From NCBI GenBank assembly GCA_900129675.1, contig FSRD01000002.1, positions 682,001-746,000 of the forward strand: a stretch of DNA of 64,000 nt, in the 5' to 3' direction. Below the pieces are notes generated by a model. The model was given only the letters and a program-made list of their open reading frames with translations, was not told where the DNA came from and did no database searches. Below, in pieces: positions 42,469 to 51,736 of the stretch. Both the position numbers and the translations under genes were made by a program. Within the stretch, counting starts at the first letter, position 1; each line of letters opens with the position of its first letter. This DNA comes from Bradyrhizobium erythrophlei (GTDB lineage: Bacteria; Pseudomonadota; Alphaproteobacteria; Rhizobiales; Xanthobacteraceae).

Positions 42469-44106
42469 GTGGTTCCCAGCACTGAACTGGACGGCGACTA
42501 TGACTACATTGTCGTGGGAGCCGGATCCGCGGGTTGCGTCGTTGCTAATCGATTATCGACCGATCGCGACAATCGAGTTCTGGTTCTGGAAGCCGGTGGC
42601 AACGACAACTGGATCTGGTTTCACATTCCGGTTGGCTATCTCTTCGCCATCGGCAATCCGCGGTCGGACTGGATGTTCGAGACGGAGAGCGAGGCGGGCC
42701 TTAACGGCCGTTCGCTGAAGTATCCGCGCGGCAAGGTAGTCGGCGGTTCATCCGCGATTAATGCCATGATCTCCATGCGCGGCCAGGCGTCTGATTACGA
42801 TCATTGGCGGCAACTTGGTCTTACCGGTTGGGGTTGGGATGACGTGCGTCCAGTCTTCAAGCGCCTTGACGATCATTTTATGGGTGAATCTGAACATCAC
42901 GGTGTCGGTGGCGAGTGGCGGGTGGAGCGGCCGGCAGTGAGGTGGGATGTCCTCGACAACGTGGCGAAGGCCGCCGTCGAAATGGGTATCCCGATGACGC
43001 CGGACTTCAATACCGGGGACAATACAGGAGTTGGCTACTTCCACGTCAATCAGAAGCGTGGCTTCCGCTGGTCGTCAGCGCGTGGCTTCCTGAAGCCGGT
43101 GCTGCATCGCGCCAACTTGCGTCTCGAAACAGGGGTTTTGGTTGAGAAGGTGCTGTTCGAAGGCAAGCGTGCCGTGGGTGTCCGATTTCGGCAGCATGGA
43201 CGCACGATCGAGGTTCGCGCGAAAGGCGAGGTCATCCTGTCTGCCGGCTCTATCGGGTCACCCGAGATCCTCCAACGTTCCGGTGTGGGACCAGCAGAGT
43301 GGCTGGGCGAGTTTGGCATCACCACCGTCGCCAACAGGCCTGGTGTCGGCCGCAATCTGCAAGACCACCTCCAGCAAAGGGCGATCTACCGGGTGCATGG
43401 CACCAAGACGCTCAATGAGACCTATCACTCGCTGGTTGGACGTGCGTTGATTGGCCTCGAATATGCGTTGTTCCGGAGCGGCCCTCTCACCATGGCGCCA
43501 TCCCAGCTTGGAATTTTCACGACCTCATCGCTAGACTTCGATCGCGCAAACATCCAGTTTCACGTCCAACCACTCTCGCTTGATAGGTTTGGGGATCCGT
43601 TGCATCGCTTCCCAGCGATCACGGTTTCGGCTTGCAATCTTCGGCCGACGTCCCGCGGCACCGTCCGCCTTCGCTCCGCTGATCCTTTGGCCAAACCTGT
43701 CATTGCACCGAACTATCTTTCGACCGACGAGGATCGACGCGTCGCGGCCGATGCGATCCGGGTCACTCGCCGTTTAATGAAGCAGAAGGCGCTTCGCCGC
43801 TTTTGCCCAGAGGAGTATATTCCAGGGCCGTCGATCGATGACAGCGAAGCTGCTCTTGCCAGAGCTGCCGGCGATATCGGAACGACGATCTTTCATCCGG
43901 TCGGCACAGCGAAAATGGGAATGGAGCACGATCCCCTCGCAGTCGTGGATCAGCACCTACGCGTGATCGGGCTGGATGGGATACGCGTTATCGATGCATC
44001 GGTAATGCCGACGATCACCTCGGGCAACACCAATACGCCGACAATCATGATTGCAGACAAAGGTGCACAGTACGTTCTGTCAGAGGCCCCGTATAAATTG
44101 GTCTAA
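42469..44106 (+). CDS. GMC-family FAD alcohol dehydrogenase (choline dehydrogenase-like)
   Basis: A 545-residue glucose-methanol-choline oxidoreductase. The FAD dinucleotide motif is VVGAGSAGCVVANRL near residue 15. GMC signature 1 is the RGKVVGGSSAINAMISMRG region, signature 2 is AGSIGSPEILQRSGVG, and the C-terminal pair is HPVGTAKMG and NTNTPTIMIADKGA with the catalytic His/Asn region. The start is GTG 42469 behind GGAGAA; the open frame to 42319 is unlike the family. It oxidises an alcohol to an aldehyde with electrons to the respiratory chain or O2. Convergent with the YghU-type GST. Confidence 0.9.
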   Translation: MVPSTELDGDYDYIVVGAGSAGCVVANRLSTDRDNRVLVLEAGGNDNWIWFHIPVGYLFAIGNPRSDWMFETESEAGLNGRSLKYPRGKVVGGSSAINAMISMRGQASDYDHWRQLGLTGWGWDDVRPVFKRLDDHFMGESEHHGVGGEWRVERPAVRWDVLDNVAKAAVEMGIPMTPDFNTGDNTGVGYFHVNQKRGFRWSSARGFLKPVLHRANLRLETGVLVEKVLFEGKRAVGVRFRQHGRTIEVRAKGEVILSAGSIGSPEILQRSGVGPAEWLGEFGITTVANRPGVGRNLQDHLQQRAIYRVHGTKTLNETYHSLVGRALIGLEYALFRSGPLTMAPSQLGIFTTSSLDFDRANIQFHVQPLSLDRFGDPLHRFPAITVSACNLRPTSRGTVRLRSADPLAKPVIAPNYLSTDEDRRVAADAIRVTRRLMKQKALRRFCPEEYIPGPSIDDSEAALARAAGDIGTTIFHPVGTAKMGMEHDPLAVVDQHLRVIGLDGIRVIDASVMPTITSGNTNTPTIMIADKGAQYVLSEAPYKLV

Positions 44107-44159
44107 GGCGAGATACATAGACCCCGGCAGTCGCCGGCACGAGCCCGCTGAGCGAACTG

Positions 44160-45035
44160 CTAACTTCCCGTCGCCAGTTTCTGCTGCGTTTTCGTCTCAA
44201 AATCACTAGCGTCATGGCGCTCGTGCAACTGACTTGAGGGGTCGCCAGTGACGCGGTTGACCATTCGCCCGCGCTGTACGGCCGGCCGCTTGGCAATCGT
44301 GTCGACCCAGCGCCCAACGTTCTCGTACTCTTGTACCTGAAGGAACTCAGCCGCTTCATAGAGCCAGCCCTTTGTCAGACCAGCGTACCAGGGCCAGACG
44401 GCGATATCGGCGATCGTGTAGTCGCTGCCAGCGATATATTTGTTGGTTTCGAGGCGCCGGTCGAGCACGTCGAGTTGACGCTTCGCCTCCATGGCGAACC
44501 GATCTATGGCATATTCGATCTTGGTCGGTGCGTAGGCGTAGAAGTGGCCGAAGCCCCCGCCTACGTATGGCGCGCTTCCCGCCTGCCAGAACAGCCACGA
44601 CAGGCATTCGGCGCGCGAACTGATCCCGCTGGGCAGGAAGGCGCCGAACTTCTCGGCGAGATATATCAAGATGGCGCCGGACTCGAAGACCGGGATCGGC
44701 ATCGTTCCGCTTTGGTCCACCAGCGCCGGGATCTTGGAGTTGGGGTTCAGCGCAACGAAGCCGCTGCCGAACTGATCACCCTGGCCAATTCTGACCAGCC
44801 AAGCGTCGTATTCCGCGCCGCTATGGCCGAGCGCCAACAGCTCCTCAAGCATCACGGCCACCTTCACACCGTTCGGCGTTCCCTGGGAATAGAGTTGGAG
44901 GGGATGGCGACCGACAGGGAGATCCTTGTCGTGCGTCGGGCCGGCGATCGGTCGGTTGACGTTCGCGAACTGCCCGCCGTTCGGCTTGTTCCAAGTCCAA
45001 ACCTTCGGCGGCATATAATCGGACGAGGTGGTCAT
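44160..45035 (-). CDS. yghU: Glutathione-dependent disulfide-bond oxidoreductase, YghU type
   Basis: A 291-residue nu-class GST. The long N-terminal extension (PPKVWTWNKPNGGQFANVNRP) and the LPVGRHPLQLYSQGTPNGVKV start of the thioredoxin-fold domain are characteristic of YghU/YfcG. FESGAILIYLAEK binds glutathione, and the C-terminal helical domain includes YTIADIAVWPWY. These enzymes bind two GSH molecules and reduce small disulfides or organic hydroperoxides. ATG 45035 is preferred; ATG 45053 adds six residues. Confidence 0.88.
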   Translation of the reverse strand: MTTSSDYMPPKVWTWNKPNGGQFANVNRPIAGPTHDKDLPVGRHPLQLYSQGTPNGVKVAVMLEELLALGHSGAEYDAWLVRIGQGDQFGSGFVALNPNSKIPALVDQSGTMPIPVFESGAILIYLAEKFGAFLPSGISSRAECLSWLFWQAGSAPYVGGGFGHFYAYAPTKIEYAIDRFAMEAKRQLDVLDRRLETNKYIAGSDYTIADIAVWPWYAGLTKGWLYEAAEFLQVQEYENVGRWVDTIAKRPAVQRGRMVNRVTGDPSSQLHERHDASDFETKTQQKLATGS

Positions 45036-45053
45036 TTTCAAAACTCCAGGCAT

Positions 45054-45584
45054 TTAGCGGGGCATACAGTTCCCGAGGCATGATCGACCAGCTAATTGAC
45101 TCTCGCTCCTGACCAGCACCAGTCGTCTCACCTTATGTCTCGTCAGTACGAACGTGAACACTCATCGTCCGGCAAACACTGTTCCGTTGTGCGATTGAAA
45201 GCGGGATCGATCCAGGTCCGATGTCCGGGAGGGTTGGATCAACGAGAGGTGGCAGAACCACACTAGCCCTGGATCGAGCGCTTCCCACCGTTGACCGCTA
45301 TTCGGATGGATCGATTCGTCTCGGGTCACTTGAAATATGCGGGCTATTCAGTTCGCAAGCAGGTTTGCCTTATGGCAGTTACCTCAGTTCCGTTCGTAAT
45401 CTGTAATCGAGATAGGTGCGATCTAAACTATTCGTTTTTCGGATTGGAAATGTGCGCTTATGAGCTGGAGTTGGCCTCTTGTTAGCAAAGCGGAGAGGGC
45501 CGGGTCGACGCAAGAGCAGAGTCTCGATCCGGTCGGAAACTCAGCGATTTTCTTGTTTTGATTAGTCCGTTCGTGGGAGCCACT
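45054..45584. other. Gap of about 530 bp without a supported gene
   Basis: This is the divergent intergenic region between yghU and the ketopantoate-reductase-like gene. Short frames exist but none is protein-like. No repeat shared with other parts of the window was seen. Confidence 0.45.
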
Positions 45585-46547
45585 ATGCGCATAGCGGTGA
45601 TCGGTGCAGGAGGTTTCGGGGGCTACTTTGGCGCGCGCCTCGCGCAAGGCGGTGCAGATGTTCGCTTCCTTGCCCGGGGCTCTCACCTGGCGGCCATCCG
45701 CGCGAACGGACTGGTCGTCGAGGGCGGTCCCGAGTGGATCTGCGCCAATCCTGTGGGAGCCTCAGACAATCCCGCTGATCTCGGTGTGGCGGACTTCGTG
45801 TTGCTGGCTGTCAAGCTGTGGGACACGGAGATGGTCCTCGAACAGATCAAGCCGATGGTCGGACCGGGCACGACGCTGATTTCGTTCCAAAATGGTGTGC
45901 TCAAGGACAACGCGTTACGAAACGCTTATGACCCGTCCCAGATCATGGGCGGGGTCGGCTATGTCGCGACTACGATCGATCGCCCTGGTGTCATCCGGCA
46001 GACGGGACCGATGGAACGCCTGATCTTCGGCGAGTTCGATGGCCGCCGGTCGACGCGCGCTGAAGCGTTTTTGCATGCCTGCCTGAAAGGGGGCATCAAC
46101 GCCGAACTCTCCACAGACATTGTTCGGGAGATCTGGGAGAAGTACGTGTTTCTTGTCGGCTTGTCCGGCACCACTACCGCCATGCGAAGTGCGATCGGCC
46201 CGATCCGGGAGAATCGGCAGACGCGGGCGTTCCTGCTCGACGTCATGCGCGAGGTCGTCGCGGTTGGAAACGCCCATGGTGCGAAGCTCCAGGCGGATTA
46301 TGCCGAGCGGCGCCTCGCGCTGGCGGACGACGTGGCGCCCGACATGACGTCATCGATGCATCATGACCTGCAACGCGGCAGACCCTTGGAGATCCGGTGG
46401 TTATCCGGCGGAGTAGTCCATCTCGGGAGCGCTGTGGGAGTAGCGACGCCGCTTAACCGCGCCATCGCCGATATCCTTGCACTCTACGAAACCGGCGCGC
46501 CTGCCACGTCCGAGACGAGGACAATGGAGAGCGCCGGTGCCACCTGA
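45585..46547 (+). CDS. Ketopantoate reductase-like 2-oxo/hydroxy-acid dehydrogenase (PanE/ApbA family)
   Basis: A 320-residue two-domain NADPH dehydrogenase. The N-terminal Rossmann motif is IAVIGAGGFGGYFGARLA, with DFVLLAVKLWDT, ISFQNGV and the catalytic Lys region IWEKYVFLVGLSG. The helical C-terminal domain shows TSSMHHDLQRGRPLEI. PanE-family members reduce 2-oxo acids; in catabolic clusters they often act on substrates other than ketopantoate. ATG 45585 follows GGGAG. The enolase-superfamily gene starts 22 bp later, so the two are co-transcribed. Confidence 0.85.
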   Translation: MRIAVIGAGGFGGYFGARLAQGGADVRFLARGSHLAAIRANGLVVEGGPEWICANPVGASDNPADLGVADFVLLAVKLWDTEMVLEQIKPMVGPGTTLISFQNGVLKDNALRNAYDPSQIMGGVGYVATTIDRPGVIRQTGPMERLIFGEFDGRRSTRAEAFLHACLKGGINAELSTDIVREIWEKYVFLVGLSGTTTAMRSAIGPIRENRQTRAFLLDVMREVVAVGNAHGAKLQADYAERRLALADDVAPDMTSSMHHDLQRGRPLEIRWLSGGVVHLGSAVGVATPLNRAIADILALYETGAPATSETRTMESAGAT

Positions 46548-46569
46548 TCTGGGAACTACTGGCCGAGAT

Positions 46570-47676
46570 ATGAAGATTGCGATGATCCAGGTCATCGTTG
46601 TCAGCATTCCGTTTGCAGGAGGCGGTAAGTCAGCCGCATCTGCCTGGGGAAAGAAGAACGCCAGTAGCGCCGACTCCCTGCTGGTCAAGGTAACAACCGA
46701 GAGCGGGATTATCGGCTGGGGCGAGGCGTTCGGCTTCACCGCAATTCCCGCCGTCAAAGCTGCGATAGAGCAGGTTATCGCTCCCTTGTGTATCGGCCTT
46801 AGCGCGCTGAACATCGGATCGTTGATGCTCGACGTTCAGAAGCGCCTTCACATATTCGGGCGCAGCGGCGCCATCATGTTCGGGATTTCTGCAATTGATA
46901 TCGCGTTGTGGGACATCCTGGGAAAGGCAACCGGCCAACCCGTGCACCGACTCTTGGGTGGTGCAGCAGTGTCCGAGCTGAGGTGCTATGCAAGTCTCGT
47001 TCGCTACACTGACCCGCAGCTTCTCGTCGAGAACGTCAATCGAGCTCTGGCCGACGGCTTCTCCCATCTGAAGCTCCATGAAATCACCGTGGATGCAGTC
47101 CGTGAGGCGCGAAAAGCTGCTGGCGATAACGTGGAGCTCACGCTGGACGTCAACTGTCCATGGACCGTGCGTCAAGCCCTCGATATGAGCGCTAAGCTGC
47201 GACCGTTTAATCTGCGCTGGCTGGAAGAACCCATTTGGCCTCCAGAAAGCTTTGACGGCTTGGCCCGATTACGTCGCGAGGGTGGGATACCCATTGCGGC
47301 AGGAGAAAATGCTTCAACGCTAGTGGAGTTCCAACAGATGCTTTCCGCCGGCGCGGTCGACTTCATCCAACCCAGCCCGGCCAAAATGGGAGGTATCTCG
47401 GGACTCCAGAAGGTGTTCTCGCTTGCCGCGGCAAGTGCGACCGTGGTGATGGTCCACTCGTTCTATGACGGCCCCGGCTTGCTCGCGAGCGTACACGCGA
47501 GCGCCGCACTAGGCTCGGAAGACGCCCTCGTGGAATGGCGGTACTTCGATCTTGAGGCTCAGCTATGCGGCGATGCCATGCCGCCGAAGAATGGAATGAT
47601 CACTGTTCCCCAAGGACCCGGTTTGGGATTCGACCCAGATGCAGATGTAGTTCGGAGCTTTCAAGTCCGAAGTTGA
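46570..47676 (+). CDS. Mandelate racemase/muconate lactonising-type enolase-superfamily enzyme
   Basis: A 368-residue enolase-superfamily protein with an N-terminal capping domain and a TIM barrel. It shows K168-L-H170-E, Asp193 in TLDVNCPW, EEPIWPP, the Glu in AAGENAS and a His base at 296 in VHSFYDGPG. The motif set marks an MR-subgroup acid-sugar dehydratase or racemase but does not fix the substrate. It is directly downstream of a PanE-like dehydrogenase and upstream of an MBL hydrolase, so a pathway of dehydration, lactone hydrolysis and reduction of a hydroxy acid is possible. This is the third enolase-superfamily gene in the window. Confidence 0.85.
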   Translation: MKIAMIQVIVVSIPFAGGGKSAASAWGKKNASSADSLLVKVTTESGIIGWGEAFGFTAIPAVKAAIEQVIAPLCIGLSALNIGSLMLDVQKRLHIFGRSGAIMFGISAIDIALWDILGKATGQPVHRLLGGAAVSELRCYASLVRYTDPQLLVENVNRALADGFSHLKLHEITVDAVREARKAAGDNVELTLDVNCPWTVRQALDMSAKLRPFNLRWLEEPIWPPESFDGLARLRREGGIPIAAGENASTLVEFQQMLSAGAVDFIQPSPAKMGGISGLQKVFSLAAASATVVMVHSFYDGPGLLASVHASAALGSEDALVEWRYFDLEAQLCGDAMPPKNGMITVPQGPGLGFDPDADVVRSFQVRS

Positions 47677-47709
47677 ACTGTCCTTTTTCAACGATCGACG
47701 GATAGAAAC

Positions 47710-48603
47710 ATGACTCGCAAACATTATCTTGTTTCCGCAGGTGGGCTGCTGCTTCTGTCACTGCTGTCGGGTGCCGGGATTGTCTCCTCTGGAGAGTTGC
47801 CGAACGCGAGTAGTACTGGTTTCGTGGAGAAGCTGTACAGGCTGGATTGCGGACGCTCGCTTGCCAACGATCAATCGATTTGGACACCCGGCGAAAACCA
47901 CGGGCACAGCATAGAGTTTTCATCGACCTGCTGGCTGGTCAAGCGAGGAAACCAGTGGTTACTTTGGGACACTGGAGTGCCGGAGGCGACGGTTAACGAT
48001 CCGAACGGTTGGTCGACGCTGCCTAAGTTGATCGTTTATCGCCTGGACAAGACATTAACGGGTCAGCTTGCGGAGATCGGTCTCAAGCTGCCCGACGTCA
48101 CCTACGTCGCCATTTCACACACTCACGGGGACCACATTGGCAATGTCGGTTTGTTTCCCGATGCCAAGATATTAATGCAGCGAGCGGAATACGAGTGGAT
48201 ACATGGAGGCAATGGGCCAAACGAAAACGTGAATCAGCTGATGGCGTTGGCGCGCCGCCTCATTGGAAATCCTCGGAATCTCCGACTGGTTGACGGTGAC
48301 CTCGACGTATTCGGCGACGGAAGCGTCACGCTCATATCGACGCCGGGGCATACGCCCGGTAGCCAGTCGCTGCTCGTCCACCTCAAGAATTCCGGTTTCA
48401 TCATACTGTCGGGCGATGTGGTCCATCTGGAAGAGAATTTCGCGAAGAGCAGGGTTCCTTCGCTCAATACGGATAAGCAAGCATCCATCGAATCGATGAA
48501 GAAGATCAGGCAGATCATCAAGACCTACAAAGCCATAATGTTCATCAATCACGACAAGAAGCAAACCGATGGCCTTAAGTTGCTGCCAGCATTCTATGAC
48601 TGA
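47710..48603 (+). CDS. Exported MBL-fold hydrolase, N-acyl homoserine lactonase-like
   Basis: A 297-residue metallo-beta-lactamase-fold protein with a signal peptide (GGLLLLSLLSGAGIVSSG). The metal motif is SHTHGDHIG, with the second His in TPGHTPGSQ, the bridging Asp in LSGDVVH and the final His in INHDKK, a complete dinuclear zinc set. The layout resembles AiiA-type lactonases. In this context it may open a lactone formed by the quinoprotein or enolase-superfamily enzyme rather than quench quorum sensing. It lies 33 bp after the enolase-superfamily gene and 73 bp before the PQQ dehydrogenase. Confidence 0.85.
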   Translation: MTRKHYLVSAGGLLLLSLLSGAGIVSSGELPNASSTGFVEKLYRLDCGRSLANDQSIWTPGENHGHSIEFSSTCWLVKRGNQWLLWDTGVPEATVNDPNGWSTLPKLIVYRLDKTLTGQLAEIGLKLPDVTYVAISHTHGDHIGNVGLFPDAKILMQRAEYEWIHGGNGPNENVNQLMALARRLIGNPRNLRLVDGDLDVFGDGSVTLISTPGHTPGSQSLLVHLKNSGFIILSGDVVHLEENFAKSRVPSLNTDKQASIESMKKIRQIIKTYKAIMFINHDKKQTDGLKLLPAFYD

Positions 48604-48676
48604 CTTCTTGTGAATCGCTTGCCCTCCGTACTCGCAGACAGTCCCCCGATCGTTTAGCAACATCCAGGAGAAAATA

Positions 48677-50386
48677 ATGAGGAGAAGGCAATTCATCGCG
48701 GTCATTTCGATTGCCATCGGCGCGGCTGCTGCGGCGTCCGTTGCCGGCGCCAACGATTCGGTCGTCAAGGCCGTTGCCAATACCGATCAGTGGGCGATCG
48801 CCGGCCATGACTATGGCAATACGCGCTTCAGTCCTCTCAATCAGATCAATTCGGACAACGCCAGCAAGCTGTCCCTGGCCTATTCGTTTTCGCTCGGTTC
48901 GCTGCGATCGAACGAGTCGTCGCCGATCGTGATCGGAAACACGCTTTATGTGTCGACCTCATGGGGCCCGAAATATGTGTACGCACTGGATGCCGCGACC
49001 GGCGCACGCAAGTGGACTTATGAGCCTGAGATTCCGGAGGATGTGTTACAGTACGCATGTTGCGACGTAAACAACCGTGGCGTCACCTTCGCAGACGGAA
49101 AGATTTTCGTTGGCCGGATCGACGGCAAGTTGACCGCGCTCGACGCTGCAACAGGTAAAACGCTCTGGACCGCTGACGTCGTCGACTACAAGCAGGGTTC
49201 TGTCATCACTTCTCCACCGTTGGTCGTACGCGACAAGGTGATCACCGGTTTTGGTGGTGGCGAGTATGGTGCTCGTGGCTCGCTTCAGGCGTTCGATCTG
49301 AACACTGGCAAGCAGGTCTGGAAGACCTACACCGTGCCGGCGCCGGGCGAGCCGGGCAGCGAAACCTGGAAGGGCGACACCGGATTGAGGGGCGGCGGAG
49401 CCGCATGGCTGGTCGGCTCGTACGATCCGAAGAGCGATACCGTTTATTGGGGCGCCAGCAACCCAGGCCCCTGGAATACTGCCGTTCGCTCCACCGGCGA
49501 CGGCAATTTCGGAAAACTGACAAACCTGTATACAGCCTCCACGCTTGCCCTCGATCCGGATACCGGCAAGATCAAATGGCACATTCAGGGAACCCCGGCC
49601 GACGCGTGGGACTACGACGGCGTAAATGAGAACATCCTGGCCGACCTCAAGATTGGTGGCAGCACTGTTCCCGCGTTGATGAAAGCCGACCGTAACGGCT
49701 TCTTCTTCGTCGCCAATCGCGAAACCGGTAAGGTGCTATCGGCCGAGAAATACGTCTTCGCCAATTGGGCGGAGAAATGGGACGTCGCAACATCACGCGC
49801 AGTCGAGAATCCTGACAAGCGTCCGGGACCGGGCCATCCAGTCAAGGATATCTGTCCGCACGTGATCGGCGGTAAGAACTGGCAACCGATGTCGTTCAAC
49901 CCGCAGACCGGGCTTGTCTACATTCCGTCCAACAACCTCTGCATGGACTTCTCAGTCAGCGATATCTCGTACAAGCGCGGCACGTTCTATCTCGGAGCCG
50001 AATTCCCGACCAAGGAGGGCCCGGGCGGTTTCCTTGGTGAGCTGGTGGCGTGGGACCCGGTCGGCAACAGGAAGGTGTGGTCTATCAAGGAAGACCTTCC
50101 GTTCAACGGCGGCACGCTGACCACAGCTGGAAACCTGGTCTTCTACGGCAACCTGCATGGTGACTTCCATGCAATTGATGCCACTAACGGCAAGATCCTC
50201 TGGAAGAAAAATCTCGGCTCCGGCATTGGCGCCGGCCCCGTAACCTACGCCGTCGACGGCAAGCAATATGTCGCCGTCGTCGTTGGCCGTACGGCTGCCA
50301 TTCCAGCATTCCTGGGAGACGTCGGGAAGAAAATGACGGCGGCTGCACCTGAAGGCGGCTCACTATTCGTCTTTGCTGTTCAGTAA
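48677..50386 (+). CDS. PQQ-dependent alcohol dehydrogenase with lanthanide-type Asp pair
   Basis: A 569-residue periplasmic quinoprotein. Signal peptide (FIAVISIAIGAAAAASVAGA), eight-bladed propeller repeats (VYALDAATGARKW, LTALDAATGKTLW, LVAWDPVGNRKVW) and the vicinal disulfide Cys128-Cys129 are present. The catalytic base is Asp312 in DAWDYDGVNE, followed two residues later by Asp314; that second Asp marks rare-earth-dependent XoxF/ExaF/PedH-type enzymes, where calcium enzymes have a small residue. There is no heme domain. ATG 48677 follows CAGGAGAA. It oxidises a primary alcohol or aldehyde. The fused binding-protein/cytochrome c gene downstream is its likely electron acceptor. Confidence 0.9.
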   Translation: MRRRQFIAVISIAIGAAAAASVAGANDSVVKAVANTDQWAIAGHDYGNTRFSPLNQINSDNASKLSLAYSFSLGSLRSNESSPIVIGNTLYVSTSWGPKYVYALDAATGARKWTYEPEIPEDVLQYACCDVNNRGVTFADGKIFVGRIDGKLTALDAATGKTLWTADVVDYKQGSVITSPPLVVRDKVITGFGGGEYGARGSLQAFDLNTGKQVWKTYTVPAPGEPGSETWKGDTGLRGGGAAWLVGSYDPKSDTVYWGASNPGPWNTAVRSTGDGNFGKLTNLYTASTLALDPDTGKIKWHIQGTPADAWDYDGVNENILADLKIGGSTVPALMKADRNGFFFVANRETGKVLSAEKYVFANWAEKWDVATSRAVENPDKRPGPGHPVKDICPHVIGGKNWQPMSFNPQTGLVYIPSNNLCMDFSVSDISYKRGTFYLGAEFPTKEGPGGFLGELVAWDPVGNRKVWSIKEDLPFNGGTLTTAGNLVFYGNLHGDFHAIDATNGKILWKKNLGSGIGAGPVTYAVDGKQYVAVVVGRTAAIPAFLGDVGKKMTAAAPEGGSLFVFAVQ

Positions 50387-50400
50387 CCGATCACCGAGCA

Positions 50401-50437
50401 ACGTCCGTCGCGCCAGAGACTCTGGTGGGACGGACGT
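50401..50437 (+). promoter_or_regulatory. Strong hairpin between PQQ dehydrogenase and its cytochrome fusion gene
   Basis: ACGTCCGTC (50401-50409) pairs with GACGGACGT (50429-50437), with an inner CCAGAG/CTCTGG pair. No T-run follows, so it is not a classical terminator; it may stabilise or partly terminate the transcript 15 bp after the stop. Confidence 0.45.
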
Positions 50438-50521
50438 AAGGGCTCTCTATGCTGGGCAGGCTCGTCTAACTACTAAAGCGGACTTCCGGTCTGCTCAGCA
50501 TGCACGATACAGGGGTTGTGG

Positions 50522-51736
50522 ATGCCGGTGATCTCTGGCGAATTTAGAGGTTTGTACGCTAAATCCGGCGTGCGCTCGCACTTGGGTTTCCTTGCTGTGG
50601 CAGCTATTCTCGCCTTGGTCGAGCCGACCTCCGCTGCCGATACGAGCGACGTCAAACCCCTCCGTTTGTGCGCGGATCCGACGAATTTGCCGTATTCCAG
50701 CGATGATGCCTCCAAGCCGGGATTCTATCTCGAGGTCGGTCAGGCGATCGGAAAGGCGCTGGGCCGGCCCGTGGCGTACAATTGGTACAGGACCTATTTC
50801 GGCAAGCGCAGCGTGCGCGTCACCCTGTTGGGCAGGCAATGCGACGCAATGATCGGCTTGCCGCTGTCCGACGACTTCATGGGGCCGACGGTGATATTCT
50901 CCCGAAAGATTTCAACGCAGACCTACGCTCTCGTCGCCGCGAAAGGGAAAGCTATCAGCAGCGTGGAAGATCTCAAGGGAAGCCGGGTGGCCGTCCAGTA
51001 CCAAACGACGCCACAAAACCTTCTCGCTCTTCGGGACGATATCGAAAAAGTCACCGTGTTGAGCACGGAAGAAGGCATGAGGGCGCTGGATCTCGGCACG
51101 GCGGACGTGGCCTTCGTCTGGGGGCCAGCCGCCGGCTGGCTCAACAAGACTCAATATGAAAACCGCTACAAGATCCAGACGGTCGAAGGCAAAGGCTTGT
51201 CATGGGACGCTGCGATCGGGTTTGCGAGGACCTCGAAAGAGCTCCGCGATCAAGTCGATGCGGTTTTACCGGGCCTTGAGCAGAAAATTGTTGACCTGGC
51301 CACCAAATATGGCCTGCCAGATGACCAGCCGATAACGCTCTACGGATCGGAAAATACGCCAAATCTACTCACGCCACGAAAAGCCGCAACGGCCGCTGTC
51401 CCCACTGTGTCTTCCCTTTCGGTGAATATTGCATCGACAGAACGCGAGCCAGACGCAGTAAACTCCGCCAGCGTCAACGCAGGCAAGGAAGTCTTCAATG
51501 CAACGTGCGCCCATTGCCATGGAACCGACGCGGTGCAGGGCGAACGGCGGATCGACCTCCGGCGATTGCAGCTTCGCTATGGCGAAAATGCGCGCGCGAC
51601 GTTCTGGACAACCGTCCATGAAGGGCGCCTCTCGAAGGGCATGCCGGCCTGGAAAGAGGTTCTCACAGACTACGTTCTCAACGACATATATGCCTATCTG
51701 CTCACGTTACAGACCTCGGCCGGTTCCACCGATTGA
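50522..51736 (+). CDS. XoxJ-like periplasmic binding protein fused to cytochrome c
   Basis: A 404-residue exported protein. A signal peptide (GFLAVAAILALVEPTSAAD) is followed by a substrate-binding-protein fold (PLRLCADPTNLPYSSDD, LEVGQAIGKALGRPVAYNWY) like the MxaJ/XoxJ quinoprotein-associated proteins. A linker follows, then a c-type cytochrome domain with heme motif CAHCH at 329-333 and axial Met374 in KGMPAW. In most methylotrophs XoxJ and the cytochrome XoxG are separate genes; here both functions lie in one chain. It would accept electrons from the PQQ dehydrogenase at 48677. ATG 50522 is preferred; TTG 50516 is possible. Confidence 0.85.
   Translation: MPVISGEFRGLYAKSGVRSHLGFLAVAAILALVEPTSAADTSDVKPLRLCADPTNLPYSSDDASKPGFYLEVGQAIGKALGRPVAYNWYRTYFGKRSVRVTLLGRQCDAMIGLPLSDDFMGPTVIFSRKISTQTYALVAAKGKAISSVEDLKGSRVAVQYQTTPQNLLALRDDIEKVTVLSTEEGMRALDLGTADVAFVWGPAAGWLNKTQYENRYKIQTVEGKGLSWDAAIGFARTSKELRDQVDAVLPGLEQKIVDLATKYGLPDDQPITLYGSENTPNLLTPRKAATAAVPTVSSLSVNIASTEREPDAVNSASVNAGKEVFNATCAHCHGTDAVQGERRIDLRRLQLRYGENARATFWTTVHEGRLSKGMPAWKEVLTDYVLNDIYAYLLTLQTSAGSTD

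Noticed and set aside
47710..48603. Quorum-quenching AHL lactonase as a firm call
   Set aside because: The fold and metal motifs fit, but the catabolic neighbours and export signal make other lactone substrates equally likely.
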